A stretch of 17,781 nt of DNA from Lachnospiraceae bacterium (GCA_902363555.1 CABJAM010000006.1:1-17781), one strand, 5' to 3'; counted from the stretch's first letter, positions 6,707-14,396 are shown. The notes: generated by a model from the letters alone, not told the origin. Numbers and translations: made by a program.

Positions 6707-9001
6707 ATGAACAACGACTTAATCAAAAATAACCTGTTATATGAAATTAATGATCTGAGCCTGGACAATGACGACCTGATCCTGAACGAAACCATTTTCC
6801 ACAATGCCAATGGTTATATCGGCGTCCGCTCCAATTTCGAGGAAGGCTATAAAGAAGGTTTCGACTCCATTAGAGGTTCCTATATCAATGGCTTTTACGA
6901 TTTCGCGGAAATGAAGCAGGCCGAAAAGCTGTGCGGGCTCTGCGAAGAAAAGCAGACCATGTTAAATGTTGCCGACCCTCAGGGCATTACGGTGATGTTC
7001 GGGAACGAGACGTTTTCCATGTTTGAGGGTGAGGTTGTGGAGAGCAGCCGTTTCCTCAATATGGCCGAAGGCTATACCGGACGCCGCGTTGTATGGTGTT
7101 CTCCGGAAGGTAAAAAAGTGGAGATCACAAGCAAACGTATGACAAGCTTTGTATCTCTGCCCCTGTTTACGATTGAATATTCCGTGAAGGCACTGAACTT
7201 CAGCTCGGATCTGATTTTTGAATCCAGCCATATCGGCGATGTGAAAAATTATTGCAACCCCAACGACCCCCGTGTGGCCGGCGAAAGCTTCGATCATCTT
7301 GTGCCTGTAAGTGCAGACATCGATGACGGGGTGTCCTATATCGTGACCGGGACATCCAAGTCCGGTCTGACGGTATGTACAGCGGTTAAGAATGTGCTTA
7401 TGAAGGACGGCGCTGTGGAATGCGCAGTAAACGGCCACAAAACGGCCGCTCATATCCGCACCCATATCGACGAAAATGAGACGGTGACACTGGTAAAATA
7501 CACCGTATTTTCCGATTCCATCCGCCACGAGGACTGCCGCGCCGATGCGGCCCGGGAGATGACAGAGGCACTTGGCGTTTCCCTTGAGGCACATTATGCT
7601 GCACAGAAGGCCTATATGGATAATTTCTGGGAGCAGTCCATGCTGGAGATTGAAGGCGATGACGACCTGTGTATTGCCACAAAGTATAATATTTATCAGC
7701 TTTTACAGTCCGTAGGTAAGGACGAATACAGCAACATCGCAGCCAAGGGCTTAAGCGGTGAGGGCTATGAGGGCCACTATTTCTGGGATACGGAAATGTA
7801 CATGCAGCCGTTCTTTACACTGACCAACCCGGAAATTTCCAGAAGCCTTGTTTCGTACCGTTACAGTATTCTGGATGGGGCTCGTGCCAATGCGCGCATC
7901 CTCGGCCACAAAAAGGGCGCCCTTTATCCGTGGCGTACCATCATGGGCAAGGAGTGCAGCGGCTACTTCCCATCCGGCTCCGCCCAGTATCATATTGACG
8001 GTGATATTGCCTATTCCACCATCGCATATTACCTGGCCACAAAGGATCTGGATTTCATTGCCGAAAAAGGCGCTGAGATCGTTTTTGAAACGGCCCGGCT
8101 CTGGATGGATACAGGAAATTATTATCATGGCCAGTTCCATATTAACGATGTGACCGGACCGGATGAATATACATGTATCGTCAACAACAATTATTTTACC
8201 AATGCGTCGGCTCAGTACAATCTCCACTGGGCAGTGCGGTTCTACAACCTGTTGAAGGAAGCCGGAAAGCTCTCTGTGGCTGAAAAGATCGGCCTGACAG
8301 AGGAAGAAGTGGCTGAATTTGAAAAGGCTGAGAAGAACATGTACCTGCCGTATGATGAGGAGCTGGGGATCAACCCGCAGGATGATTCGTTCCTGCACAA
8401 GGAAATGTGGGATTTTGAAAATACACCAAAAGACCATTATCCGCTGCTGCTCCATTATCATCCGCTTTATATTTACAGATATCAGGTCTGCAAGCAGGCA
8501 GATACAGTGCTTTCTCATTTCATTTATGAGGATGCACAGGATATCGAGACCATCCGTAAGTCCTTTGCTTACTACGAGAAGGTAACGACACACGACTCCT
8601 CCTTGTCCACGTGTATTTACAGTATTGTCGCATCCAAGCTGGGACTTGCGGATAAGGCCTATGCCTATTTTGGAGATTCGGCCAAGCTGGACCTGTTTAA
8701 TCTTCACCACAATACAAAGGATGGTATCCACACCGCTAACATGGGCGGCAATTATATGGCCATCGTGTACGGCTTTGGCGGTCTGCGCCTGAAAGAAAGC
8801 GGCCTGTACTTTGCGCCGTCGCTGCCAAAGCAGTGGAAGAGCTACAAATTTAAGATCAACTACGAGCAGAGCCAGATCCAGGTGGAAGTAAAACCGGAGG
8901 AGAGTATTTTCTCGCTGATCCATGGTGATGCAAAAACGATCAATGTGTACGGAAAGGCTTATACGCTGAAAGATACATTGACCGTGCCCATGAATGCCTG
9001 A
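6707..9001 (+). CDS. Glycoside hydrolase family 65 disaccharide phosphorylase
   Basis: A 764-residue protein of the GH65 family (typical length 750-790). These enzymes split alpha-glucosides such as maltose, trehalose, kojibiose or nigerose with phosphate, inverting the bond to give beta-glucose 1-phosphate. The N-terminal beta-sandwich (about 1-270) begins with LNETIFHNANGYIGVR. The (alpha/alpha)6 barrel follows, with YEGHYFWDTEMYMQPFF (near 350-366) and the catalytic acid motif VTGPDEY, whose Glu is residue 487. HDSSLS (629-634) is the phosphate-binding region. AGGAGG lies 5 bases before the ATG. No signal peptide is seen, so it acts in the cytoplasm on imported sugar. The usual partner beta-phosphoglucomutase is not in the window. 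Specificity cannot be read by eye, and the neighbouring sugar dehydrogenases hint at an uncommon acceptor. Confidence 0.92.
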   Translation: MNNDLIKNNLLYEINDLSLDNDDLILNETIFHNANGYIGVRSNFEEGYKEGFDSIRGSYINGFYDFAEMKQAEKLCGLCEEKQTMLNVADPQGITVMFGNETFSMFEGEVVESSRFLNMAEGYTGRRVVWCSPEGKKVEITSKRMTSFVSLPLFTIEYSVKALNFSSDLIFESSHIGDVKNYCNPNDPRVAGESFDHLVPVSADIDDGVSYIVTGTSKSGLTVCTAVKNVLMKDGAVECAVNGHKTAAHIRTHIDENETVTLVKYTVFSDSIRHEDCRADAAREMTEALGVSLEAHYAAQKAYMDNFWEQSMLEIEGDDDLCIATKYNIYQLLQSVGKDEYSNIAAKGLSGEGYEGHYFWDTEMYMQPFFTLTNPEISRSLVSYRYSILDGARANARILGHKKGALYPWRTIMGKECSGYFPSGSAQYHIDGDIAYSTIAYYLATKDLDFIAEKGAEIVFETARLWMDTGNYYHGQFHINDVTGPDEYTCIVNNNYFTNASAQYNLHWAVRFYNLLKEAGKLSVAEKIGLTEEEVAEFEKAEKNMYLPYDEELGINPQDDSFLHKEMWDFENTPKDHYPLLLHYHPLYIYRYQVCKQADTVLSHFIYEDAQDIETIRKSFAYYEKVTTHDSSLSTCIYSIVASKLGLADKAYAYFGDSAKLDLFNLHHNTKDGIHTANMGGNYMAIVYGFGGLRLKESGLYFAPSLPKQWKSYKFKINYEQSQIQVEVKPEESIFSLIHGDAKTINVYGKAYTLKDTLTVPMNA

Positions 9002-9025
9002 CCGGCGAGCCGGTCATAACCAGAA

Positions 9026-9062
9026 GCCGGACGGCAGTTCCCAGCCGGTCCGGCCTCTTTTT
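9026..9062 (+). terminator. Terminator of the ABC-GH65 operon
   Basis: GCCGGAC (9026-9032) pairs with GTCCGGC (9048-9054), extended inward by GGC/GCC with one bulged G, and is followed by CTCTTTTT (T-run 9058-9062). A second inverted repeat GACCGGC/GCCGGTC (9000-9015) overlaps the GH65 stop codon. Its left arm could also pair with GCCGGTC at 9044-9050, which competes with the terminator stem. Confidence 0.8.
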
Positions 9063-9067
9063 AGTTT

Positions 9068-9179
9068 GCGCGAAGCAACGAGCCACAAAGGGGAGCTTGC
9101 TCACCTTTGCGGCGAGTGCCGCGATCCGGTGGAGCGAAGCGGAACCGGATGCGCGAAGCGGAACCGGATGCGTGGAGCA
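9068..9179 (+). repeat. Dispersed structured intergenic repeat, copy B
   Basis: Positions 9069-9128 match 17722-17781 at 55 of 60 bases. The unit contains a hairpin AAAGG-g-GAGC/GCTC-a-CCTTT (9088-9109) and a perfect GCGGC/GCCGC hairpin with a GAGT loop (about 9109-9122). ATCCGGT (9124-9130) pairs with ACCGGAT (9144-9150). The copy continues with two identical, directly adjacent 19-bp units starting GCGAAGCGGAACCGG (9134-9152 and 9153-9171) and ends near the next ribosome binding site. It starts six bases after the terminator T-run. It is non-coding although open in several frames. Confidence 0.8.
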
Positions 9180-9206
9180 GAGCAGGACGAACGGAGGAAT
9201 GACATA

Positions 9207-10280
9207 ATGAAACATATGAGAGCCGGGATCATCGGCTGTGGAGGCATTGCAAACAGTAAGCATATGCCGGCCATAAAAAAACTGGGATTGACAGACCTGG
9301 TTGCATTTTGCGACCTGATCGAGGAGAAGGCTGTGGCTGCAAAAGACAAATTCGGCACAGTGGATGCACAAATATTTACAGATTATAAAGAATTATTGAA
9401 GATGGAGCTGGACGCTGTTTATGTACTGACTCAAAACCGCGCCCACAGCTATATTACTATAGATGCATTGAATGCAGGGAAAAATGTCCTCTGCGAAAAA
9501 CCCATGGCAAAAACTTCGGCGGAAGCGAAGGCGATGCTTGACGCGGCCGAAAAAAGTGGTAAAATACTGACCATCGGCTATCAAAACCGCTATCGCCCGG
9601 ATTCCATTTATTTAAAAAGAGCCTGTGCCAATGGTGATCTGGGGGAAATCTATTATGCCAAAGCCCATGCCATCCGCCGCAGAGCCGTACCCACCTGGGG
9701 CGTGTTCCTCAGTGAGGAGGAGCAGGGCGGCGGTCCGCTGATCGATATCGGAACCCATGCGCTGGACCTGACGTTGTGGATGATGGATAATTACAAGCCG
9801 GTATCGGTGATGGGCTCTGTCTATAAAAAGCTGGGCGATCAGACGGAAACAGCCAACGCCTGGGGCGATTGGAACCCATCGGAATTTAATGTGGAAGATT
9901 CCGCCTTTGGCTATATTAAAATGGCCGACGGAGCGACTGTGATGCTGGAGTCCGCCTGGGCGCTGAACACGCTGGATGTGGATGAGGCTAAAACATCTCT
10001 GTGCGGAACTAAGGCCGGCGCGGATATGAAGGACGGGCTGCGCATCAATAAGGTTCAGTATAATAAGCAGGTGGTGGAGCGCCCGGAGCTGGACCCGGAA
10101 AAAATCCGTTTCTTTGACGGCTCCGGAGAAGATCCGGACCTGGTTGAGCAGCAGGTGTTTTATAACGCGGTGATGAACGGCGGCGAGGTTGTTGTTAAGC
10201 CGGAGCAGGCCTACGTGGTGACGCAGATCCTGGAGGCCATTTATGAATCTGCAAAAACCGGCAGGGCTGTGAATTTCTAA
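9207..10280 (+). CDS. Gfo/Idh/MocA-family oxidoreductase (first of two)
   Basis: A 357-residue NAD(P)-dependent dehydrogenase of the Gfo/Idh/MocA family, whose members oxidise or reduce sugars, inositols and glycosides. The Rossmann motif is G10-C-G-G-I-A15, and the family motif CEKPM includes E97-K98-P99. The substrate-domain signature GGGPLIDIGTHALD contains D180 and H184, the expected catalytic pair. I place the start at 9207 because GGAGG (9193-9197) precedes it with good spacing. The reading frame is open back to 8994, but that part runs through the terminator and repeat and is not protein-like. No clear promoter is visible between 9063 and 9206, so the gene may depend on read-through. 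With the TIM-barrel gene and a second family member downstream it probably forms a keto-sugar pathway. The exact substrate is unknown. Confidence 0.9.
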   Translation: MKHMRAGIIGCGGIANSKHMPAIKKLGLTDLVAFCDLIEEKAVAAKDKFGTVDAQIFTDYKELLKMELDAVYVLTQNRAHSYITIDALNAGKNVLCEKPMAKTSAEAKAMLDAAEKSGKILTIGYQNRYRPDSIYLKRACANGDLGEIYYAKAHAIRRRAVPTWGVFLSEEEQGGGPLIDIGTHALDLTLWMMDNYKPVSVMGSVYKKLGDQTETANAWGDWNPSEFNVEDSAFGYIKMADGATVMLESAWALNTLDVDEAKTSLCGTKAGADMKDGLRINKVQYNKQVVERPELDPEKIRFFDGSGEDPDLVEQQVFYNAVMNGGEVVVKPEQAYVVTQILEAIYESAKTGRAVNF

Positions 10281-10291
10281 ACTAAGAGGAA

Positions 10292-10334
10292 TCGCGCTGA
10301 TGCGCGAGTAGGTCAACGATTTCCGTTGGAAATC
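10292..10334 (+). repeat. Two consecutive hairpins between oxidoreductase and isomerase genes
   Basis: TCGCGC (10292-10297) pairs with GCGCGA (10302-10307) around TGAT, and GATTTCC (10318-10324) pairs with GGAAATC (10328-10334) around GTT. There is no T-run, and AAGGAG follows at 10347. They fill most of the 81-base gap and may affect mRNA stability or translation of the downstream gene. Confidence 0.5.
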
Positions 10335-10361
10335 CCTGACAATATTAAGGAGATTATGCGT

Positions 10362-11333
10362 ATGAAAATCGGTGTTTTTAATCCAATAGTACAGGATAAG
10401 ACTTTTGATGAGGCTTGTGCCTATTTGTCTGCCAAGGGTGTGCAGATGATCGAGATCGGCTGCGGCGGCTATCCGGGAAAGGCTCACTGTGATCCACAGG
10501 TGTTGCTCCATGATGACGCGGCGCTGGAAGAATTTAAGGCGACCTTAAAGCGCCATAACCTGGAGATCAGCGCGCTGAGCGCTCACGGCAACATGCTCCA
10601 TCCAAATAAGGAGATTGCTGCAAAGTTTGATAATGACCTGACGGATGCGATTTTACTGGCGGAAAAGCTGGGCGTTCCTATTGTTAATACATTTTCCGGC
10701 TGCCCCGGCGATTGTGAGGAATCCAAACGGCCCAACTGGGTGACCTGTGCGTGGCCCGATGATTTTATGGAGGTTTTGGAGTGGCAGTGGAATGAAAAGC
10801 TGATCCCCTACTGGAAGGATAAAGTTGCCTTTGCAAAATCCCACAATGTGCATAAGATCGCACTGGAGCTCCATCCGGGCTTCTGCGTTTATAATACGAA
10901 ATCTCTGCTGAGACTCAGAGAAGCAGTTGGTCCGGAAATCGGCGCGAATTTTGACCCGAGCCACCTGATCTGGCAGCAGATGGACCCGGTTTTATGTATC
11001 CGTGAGCTGGGCAAGGCCGGGGCAATCTTCCATTTCCACGCTAAGGATACGAAGATCGATACATATAACTGCCGGTTAAATGGTGTTCTGGATACAACCC
11101 ATTATGGCGATATTATTCACCGCTCATGGACGTTCCGCTCTCTTGGCTACGGCAATGATGCGGCTTACTGGAAAGCGATCATGTCGGAGCTGCGGCTGGC
11201 CGGCTATGATTATGCGATCAGTATTGAGCATGAGGATCCGCTGATGAGCCCCAATGAAGGCCTGACGAAGACGATTGGAGTGCTGAAGGAATCGCTGATG
11301 TTTGAAGAGCTTGGGGAGATTTACTGGGCGTAG
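10362..11333 (+). CDS. Sugar phosphate isomerase/epimerase-like TIM-barrel protein
   Basis: A 323-residue member of the xylose-isomerase-like TIM-barrel superfamily (AP endonuclease 2 fold, COG1082 type), which includes sugar isomerases, epimerases, inosose enzymes and keto-sugar lyases. Probable divalent-metal ligands at the ends of the strands are E169 (ALELHPGF), D198 with H201 (NFDPSHL), H226 (FHFHAKD) and E289 (SIEHED). The start at 10362 (MKIGVFN) lies 9 bases after AAGGAG (10347-10352). An ATG at 10356 and an upstream frame to 10326 are less likely. The gene is flanked by two Gfo/Idh/MocA dehydrogenases, so it probably acts on their keto product or on a sugar that feeds them. The arrangement recalls inositol catabolism and the oxidative deglycosylation gene set dgp. 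It has no small DgpB-like partner beside it, so C-glycoside cleavage is only one possibility. Confidence 0.85.
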   Translation: MKIGVFNPIVQDKTFDEACAYLSAKGVQMIEIGCGGYPGKAHCDPQVLLHDDAALEEFKATLKRHNLEISALSAHGNMLHPNKEIAAKFDNDLTDAILLAEKLGVPIVNTFSGCPGDCEESKRPNWVTCAWPDDFMEVLEWQWNEKLIPYWKDKVAFAKSHNVHKIALELHPGFCVYNTKSLLRLREAVGPEIGANFDPSHLIWQQMDPVLCIRELGKAGAIFHFHAKDTKIDTYNCRLNGVLDTTHYGDIIHRSWTFRSLGYGNDAAYWKAIMSELRLAGYDYAISIEHEDPLMSPNEGLTKTIGVLKESLMFEELGEIYWA

Positions 11334-11378
11334 GTGTATGCCTGCCGGACAAAATATTTAGTTATGGAGGTTTTTAGG

Positions 11379-12422
11379 ATGGATCGAGCATTTAAGATGG
11401 CGATTGTCGGTTTTGGCGGCATGGGAAACTGGCACCGTGAGCTTGTGGAGACGATTGACGGGCTGTCGGTGAAGGGCGTTTTTGATATTGCGAAGGACCG
11501 GATGGATTTTGCGGCTTCCCTGGGCCTGGTGGCTTATGAAAGCCTGGAGGCGGTGCTGGCGGATGAGGAGATCGATTTTGTACTTTGCGCGACGCCCAAT
11601 GATGTGCACAAGGAAGTTGTGATTAGGACGCTGAGTGCGGGAAAATCGGTGGTGTGCGAGAAACCGGCCACGATGAGCTCAAAGGATTTTGAGGAAATGA
11701 TGGCGGCTCAGGGAACGTCTAAGCTTTTTGTACATCAGAACCGGCGGTGGGATGAGGATTATCTGACGGTGAGAAATATTCTGGATCAGAAGCTTCTGGG
11801 CCCGGTGTTTAAGGTAGAGTCCAGAGTCCATGGCTCTAGAGGTATTCCCGGTGACTGGCGCGGTACGCTGGAGCATGGCGGCGGTATGGTGCTGGATTGG
11901 GGCGTTCATCTGCTGGATCAGGTGCTCCAGATGTTCCCGGGAAAGATTAAGACGGTCTATACGACGCTGACCCATGTGACCAATGAGATCGTGGATGATG
12001 GGTTTACGGTGAATCTTCAGTTTGAAAATGGCCCGCTTGTTGTAGTTGAGGTAGGTACAAGCAACTTCATCAATCTGCCCCGGTGGTATGTGCTGGGCCG
12101 GGATGGCTCCGCGGTGATCAAAGACTGGGATTTAAGCGGTGAGGTGGTGTGCATCACTAACTGGGATAAAAATGATGCTGTTCCTGTGAAAACGGCCGCA
12201 GGGCTGACAAAGACCATGGCCCCACGCACCGAGGATACGATAAAGACGGTGGAACTGCCTGTCGTTCACAGTGATATCCGCGATCATTACAAAAATGTGA
12301 TGGATACCATCGCCGGTAAGACGGAGCAGTTGATCAAAAATGAAGAGGTGCTGCGGGTATTGCGGCTGATGGAATGTATGTTTGAATCCGCGGCGAAAAA
12401 TCAGGTCGTGGACTTTGAATAG
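11379..12422 (+). CDS. Gfo/Idh/MocA-family oxidoreductase (second of two)
   Basis: A 347-residue NAD(P)-dependent dehydrogenase of the Gfo/Idh/MocA family. The nucleotide-binding motif is G11-F-G-G-M-G16, the CEKP motif has E94-K95-P96, and the catalytic region reads GGGMVLDWGVHLLD with D173 and H177. HQNRRWDEDY (119-128) is a stretch typical of this subfamily. GGAGG (11366-11370) 8 bases before the ATG at 11379 decides the start, although the frame is open from 11334. It differs widely from the first oxidoreductase (for example GFGGMG against GCGGIA, DWGVH against DIGTH), so it is not a recent duplicate and probably handles another step. One could oxidise the imported glycoside while the other reduces the keto product and recycles the cofactor; this is inference. 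Confidence 0.9.
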   Translation: MDRAFKMAIVGFGGMGNWHRELVETIDGLSVKGVFDIAKDRMDFAASLGLVAYESLEAVLADEEIDFVLCATPNDVHKEVVIRTLSAGKSVVCEKPATMSSKDFEEMMAAQGTSKLFVHQNRRWDEDYLTVRNILDQKLLGPVFKVESRVHGSRGIPGDWRGTLEHGGGMVLDWGVHLLDQVLQMFPGKIKTVYTTLTHVTNEIVDDGFTVNLQFENGPLVVVEVGTSNFINLPRWYVLGRDGSAVIKDWDLSGEVVCITNWDKNDAVPVKTAAGLTKTMAPRTEDTIKTVELPVVHSDIRDHYKNVMDTIAGKTEQLIKNEEVLRVLRLMECMFESAAKNQVVDFE

Positions 12423-12487
12423 AGCGGCACGGGAAAAGCCGGCATATGGCGGGGGCGGCAATACTGAACCCGCATTTACAGATTAGA

Positions 12488-12526
12488 GCGTGTTTGCAGA
12501 TTGCCGGAATGAATTTTAAAACACGC
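12488..12526 (+). repeat. Inverted repeat directly before the deacetylase ribosome binding site
   Basis: GCGTGTTT (12488-12495) and AAACACGC (12519-12526) are perfectly complementary with a 23-base loop. The AGGAGGAGG ribosome binding site (12528-12536) starts one base later. There is no T-run, so it resembles an intercistronic mRNA hairpin rather than a terminator. Confidence 0.55.
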
Positions 12527-12541
12527 CAGGAGGAGGCAGCA

Positions 12542-13339
12542 GTGATACGTTTAATTACGAGAAGTGATGATGCAGGTTCCAGTCAGGGGGCCAATCAGGC
12601 CATGATCCGGGCGGCTGCGCATCCATTTGTAAAAAATATTTCCCTGATGGCCACCGGGGCTTATATCGAAGATGCTGCCCAGGCGCTAAAGGGGAAGAAG
12701 CATATTTGCTTCGGCCTGCATTTTACGATGAATGCGGAATGGGATCGGGTAAAATGGGGGCCGGTAAGTTCAGCGGCGAAGGTGGCTTCCCTTGTGGATC
12801 GTGACGGATGGTTTTATCCGGACCCGGCGGCCAGCCGCGATGCGGGGGCGCTGATCGAGGATATACATACGGAGTGGTGCAGTCAGTTGGACCGATTGAC
12901 GAAGCTGGGCTTTGACGTGCGCTACGCGGACACCCATATGTTTCCGGAGCTGGTCTTTGATGGGCTGGCGGATATTATGTCCGGCTGGTACAAAGAAAAA
13001 GGTCTGGTGGACCATCGGTATTTTTACCGGATACTGCCGCGGATCGATGATATTTCTAAAACGGACGGTCTTTTTGAGGAAATCATCCGGGAGCAGCCCG
13101 ACGGCCAGTATTTTTATCTGACCCATCCGGCTGTGAGCACGGAGGATATGTATCTTACGGGAAATAAAACCGCGCCCACGCAGGATATTGTCAATGGGCG
13201 GCGCATGGATATGGATTTTATTATTTCGGATAAAACTATGGAAATTTGTGAAAAATACGATGTGCTGCCGATCCGGTATGACGAGGCAGTGGTGTCGGAG
13301 GCCGACAGGGATTCGGGCAGTGCATGGCTGGGGGTGTGA
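12542..13339 (+). CDS. ChbG/YdjC-family carbohydrate deacetylase
   Basis: A 265-residue protein of the ChbG/YdjC (HopA) family, metal-dependent enzymes that remove acetyl groups from N-acetylated sugars such as chitobiose. The expected metal-binding residues are visible: D9-D10 in TRSDDAGSS, H60 in GLHFT, and D130/H132 in DTHMFPE. The GTG at 12542 is chosen as start because AGGAGGAGG (12528-12536) sits 5-8 bases upstream and the family begins with the SDD strand. The frame is open from an ATG at 12446, but that extension is not protein-like and crosses an inverted repeat. It overlaps the reading frame of the next gene at its 3' end or ends five bases before it, so the two are translationally close. 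The presence of this gene suggests that the imported compound carries an N-acetyl or similar acyl sugar. Confidence 0.87.
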   Translation: MIRLITRSDDAGSSQGANQAMIRAAAHPFVKNISLMATGAYIEDAAQALKGKKHICFGLHFTMNAEWDRVKWGPVSSAAKVASLVDRDGWFYPDPAASRDAGALIEDIHTEWCSQLDRLTKLGFDVRYADTHMFPELVFDGLADIMSGWYKEKGLVDHRYFYRILPRIDDISKTDGLFEEIIREQPDGQYFYLTHPAVSTEDMYLTGNKTAPTQDIVNGRRMDMDFIISDKTMEICEKYDVLPIRYDEAVVSEADRDSGSAWLGV

Positions 13340-13344
13340 CGGCG

Positions 13345-14160
13345 ATGGAAAATATGTTTTATAAGACGTATCCGATCGATGCCAACACGTGGCGGATCGA
13401 GGATATTTTCGGGGATTATATGTATCTGATCAAAGGACAGTCACAGGCGGCCCTGATCGATACGGGCATGGGCTTTCGCGGACTTGACGATGTGGTCCGC
13501 TCCCTGACGGATAAGCCGGTCATTGTGCTAAATACCCACGGCCATGTGGACCATGTGGGGGCCAACGGCGCGTTTGAAAATGTTTATATCCATCCAGCGG
13601 ACGAAGCGCTTTTAAGACAGCATGGAGGTTCTGCATACAGACAGGAGTGTCTTCCGGAATTTATGGAGGAGATCGGCGCGCGGATTCCGGCCTCAGTCAT
13701 TGAAGACCTGGTCCATGTCAGCCAGCCGGAGACGCTTTCCTATCTGAGTGATGGCCAGATCATCGACCTGGGCGGACGCTGTCTGGAGGTTATCAGCGTT
13801 CCCGGGCATACCCGGGGGTCTGTGTGTTTTTTGGACGCTGCGAATCGGATGCTTTTTTCGGGAGATATGCTCTGCACCATGGGGATCATGCTGAATTTTG
13901 ACTGTTCCACCACGGTCAGTGCATTTCTGGATTCTATGGAGAAGCTGAAAGCGCACGTGTCCTGCTGTGTCGATGCGGTTTACGGTGGGCATCATGTGGC
14001 TCCGATCACCATCGATTATATCGATAAATATATGGAGTGCGGGCACAGACTGCTAAAAAGCAGCGCGGGCGCTGTGGCGGAGCAGGGCGTCTTTGGACAG
14101 TTTTGGCGGTATTTTTATGAGGATATCAGCCTGACCTATACAGAGGCTACATTAAAATAA
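13345..14160 (+). CDS. Metallo-beta-lactamase-fold hydrolase
   Basis: A 271-residue metallo-beta-lactamase superfamily protein. The zinc motif H65-G-H-V-D-H70 is intact, with further ligands H154 (PGHTRGS), D173 (FSGDML) and a histidine in YGGHH near residue 215. The fold covers glyoxalase II, lactonases and other esterases. GGGGGT at 13329-13334 precedes the ATG at 13345 by about ten bases. An in-frame ATG at 13324 would overlap the deacetylase gene and has a weaker site. It is the last gene of the catabolic run, followed by a very strong terminator. Sugar dehydrogenases that act at C1 produce lactones, so a lactonase role would fit the pathway, but this is inference. No signal peptide is seen, so a cytoplasmic location is likely. 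Confidence 0.85.
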   Translation: MENMFYKTYPIDANTWRIEDIFGDYMYLIKGQSQAALIDTGMGFRGLDDVVRSLTDKPVIVLNTHGHVDHVGANGAFENVYIHPADEALLRQHGGSAYRQECLPEFMEEIGARIPASVIEDLVHVSQPETLSYLSDGQIIDLGGRCLEVISVPGHTRGSVCFLDAANRMLFSGDMLCTMGIMLNFDCSTTVSAFLDSMEKLKAHVSCCVDAVYGGHHVAPITIDYIDKYMECGHRLLKSSAGAVAEQGVFGQFWRYFYEDISLTYTEATLK

Positions 14161-14164
14161 AAGG

Positions 14165-14212
14165 ATCGGGCGGCTGCATTGCTCAGGAAAAATGCGGCGG
14201 CCCGATATTTTT
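14165..14212 (+). terminator. Strong terminator of the catabolic gene run
   Basis: ATCGGGC (14165-14171) pairs with GCCCGAT (14200-14206). After one mismatch the stem continues with eight more pairs (14173-14180 with 14191-14198, one G-T wobble) around a 10-base loop. TTTTT at 14208-14212 completes a classic intrinsic terminator a few bases after the hydrolase stop. Confidence 0.92.
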
Positions 14213-14281
14213 GACTGGGCCATTGAATTTACAGCATGTCAGGCATGCCAATAATCCATGAATGTGTGCAGAAAAGTCTAT

Positions 14282-14321
14282 AAAATTGCCCCGCTTAAGT
14301 CCGGCTTCATTGGCAATTTTT
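14282..14321. terminator. Second, symmetric terminator-like hairpin before murB
   Basis: AAAATTGCC (14282-14290) pairs with GGCAATTTT (14312-14320), giving 9 bp with a 21-base loop and T on the 3' side. Because A-runs and T-runs flank the stem, it could work in both directions. It lies between the catabolic run and the murB promoter. The rest of the 351-base gap (14161-14511) shows no gene. Confidence 0.6.
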
Positions 14322-14364
14322 CATAGAATTACAACTCTGCCCACGATTACGAATTTGAAAAGCC

Positions 14365-14396
14365 TTGAATAAAATCCCCATATCATGTAATATAAT
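14365..14396 (+). promoter_or_regulatory. Probable promoter of the murB-rapZ-whiA-crh cluster
   Basis: A perfect TATAAT lies at 14391-14396, but the nearest -35-like TTGAAT (14365-14370) is 20 bases away. Taking TAATAT (14388-14393) as the -10 gives a 17-base spacer. Either reading places the start point near 14402 and leaves a leader of about 110 bases before the murB ATG. Confidence 0.5.

Noticed and set aside
7751..8923. 390-codon minus-strand frame inside the GH65 gene
   Set aside because: GH65 motifs are clear on the plus strand throughout; the opposite frame is a codon-bias shadow, as is 9612-10511 (minus).
9134..9171. CRISPR-like direct repeats
   Set aside because: Only two units, with no spacers between them and no cas genes nearby.
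8994..9206. N-terminal extension of the first oxidoreductase by 71 codons
   Set aside because: It overlaps the GH65 3' end, the terminator and the repeat. The family starts at the Rossmann strand, and GGAGG precedes the ATG at 9207.
10362..11333. Calling the TIM-barrel gene a C-glycoside lyase (DgpC)
   Set aside because: Superfamily and context allow it, but no small partner subunit gene is adjacent and the fold is shared by many isomerases and epimerases.
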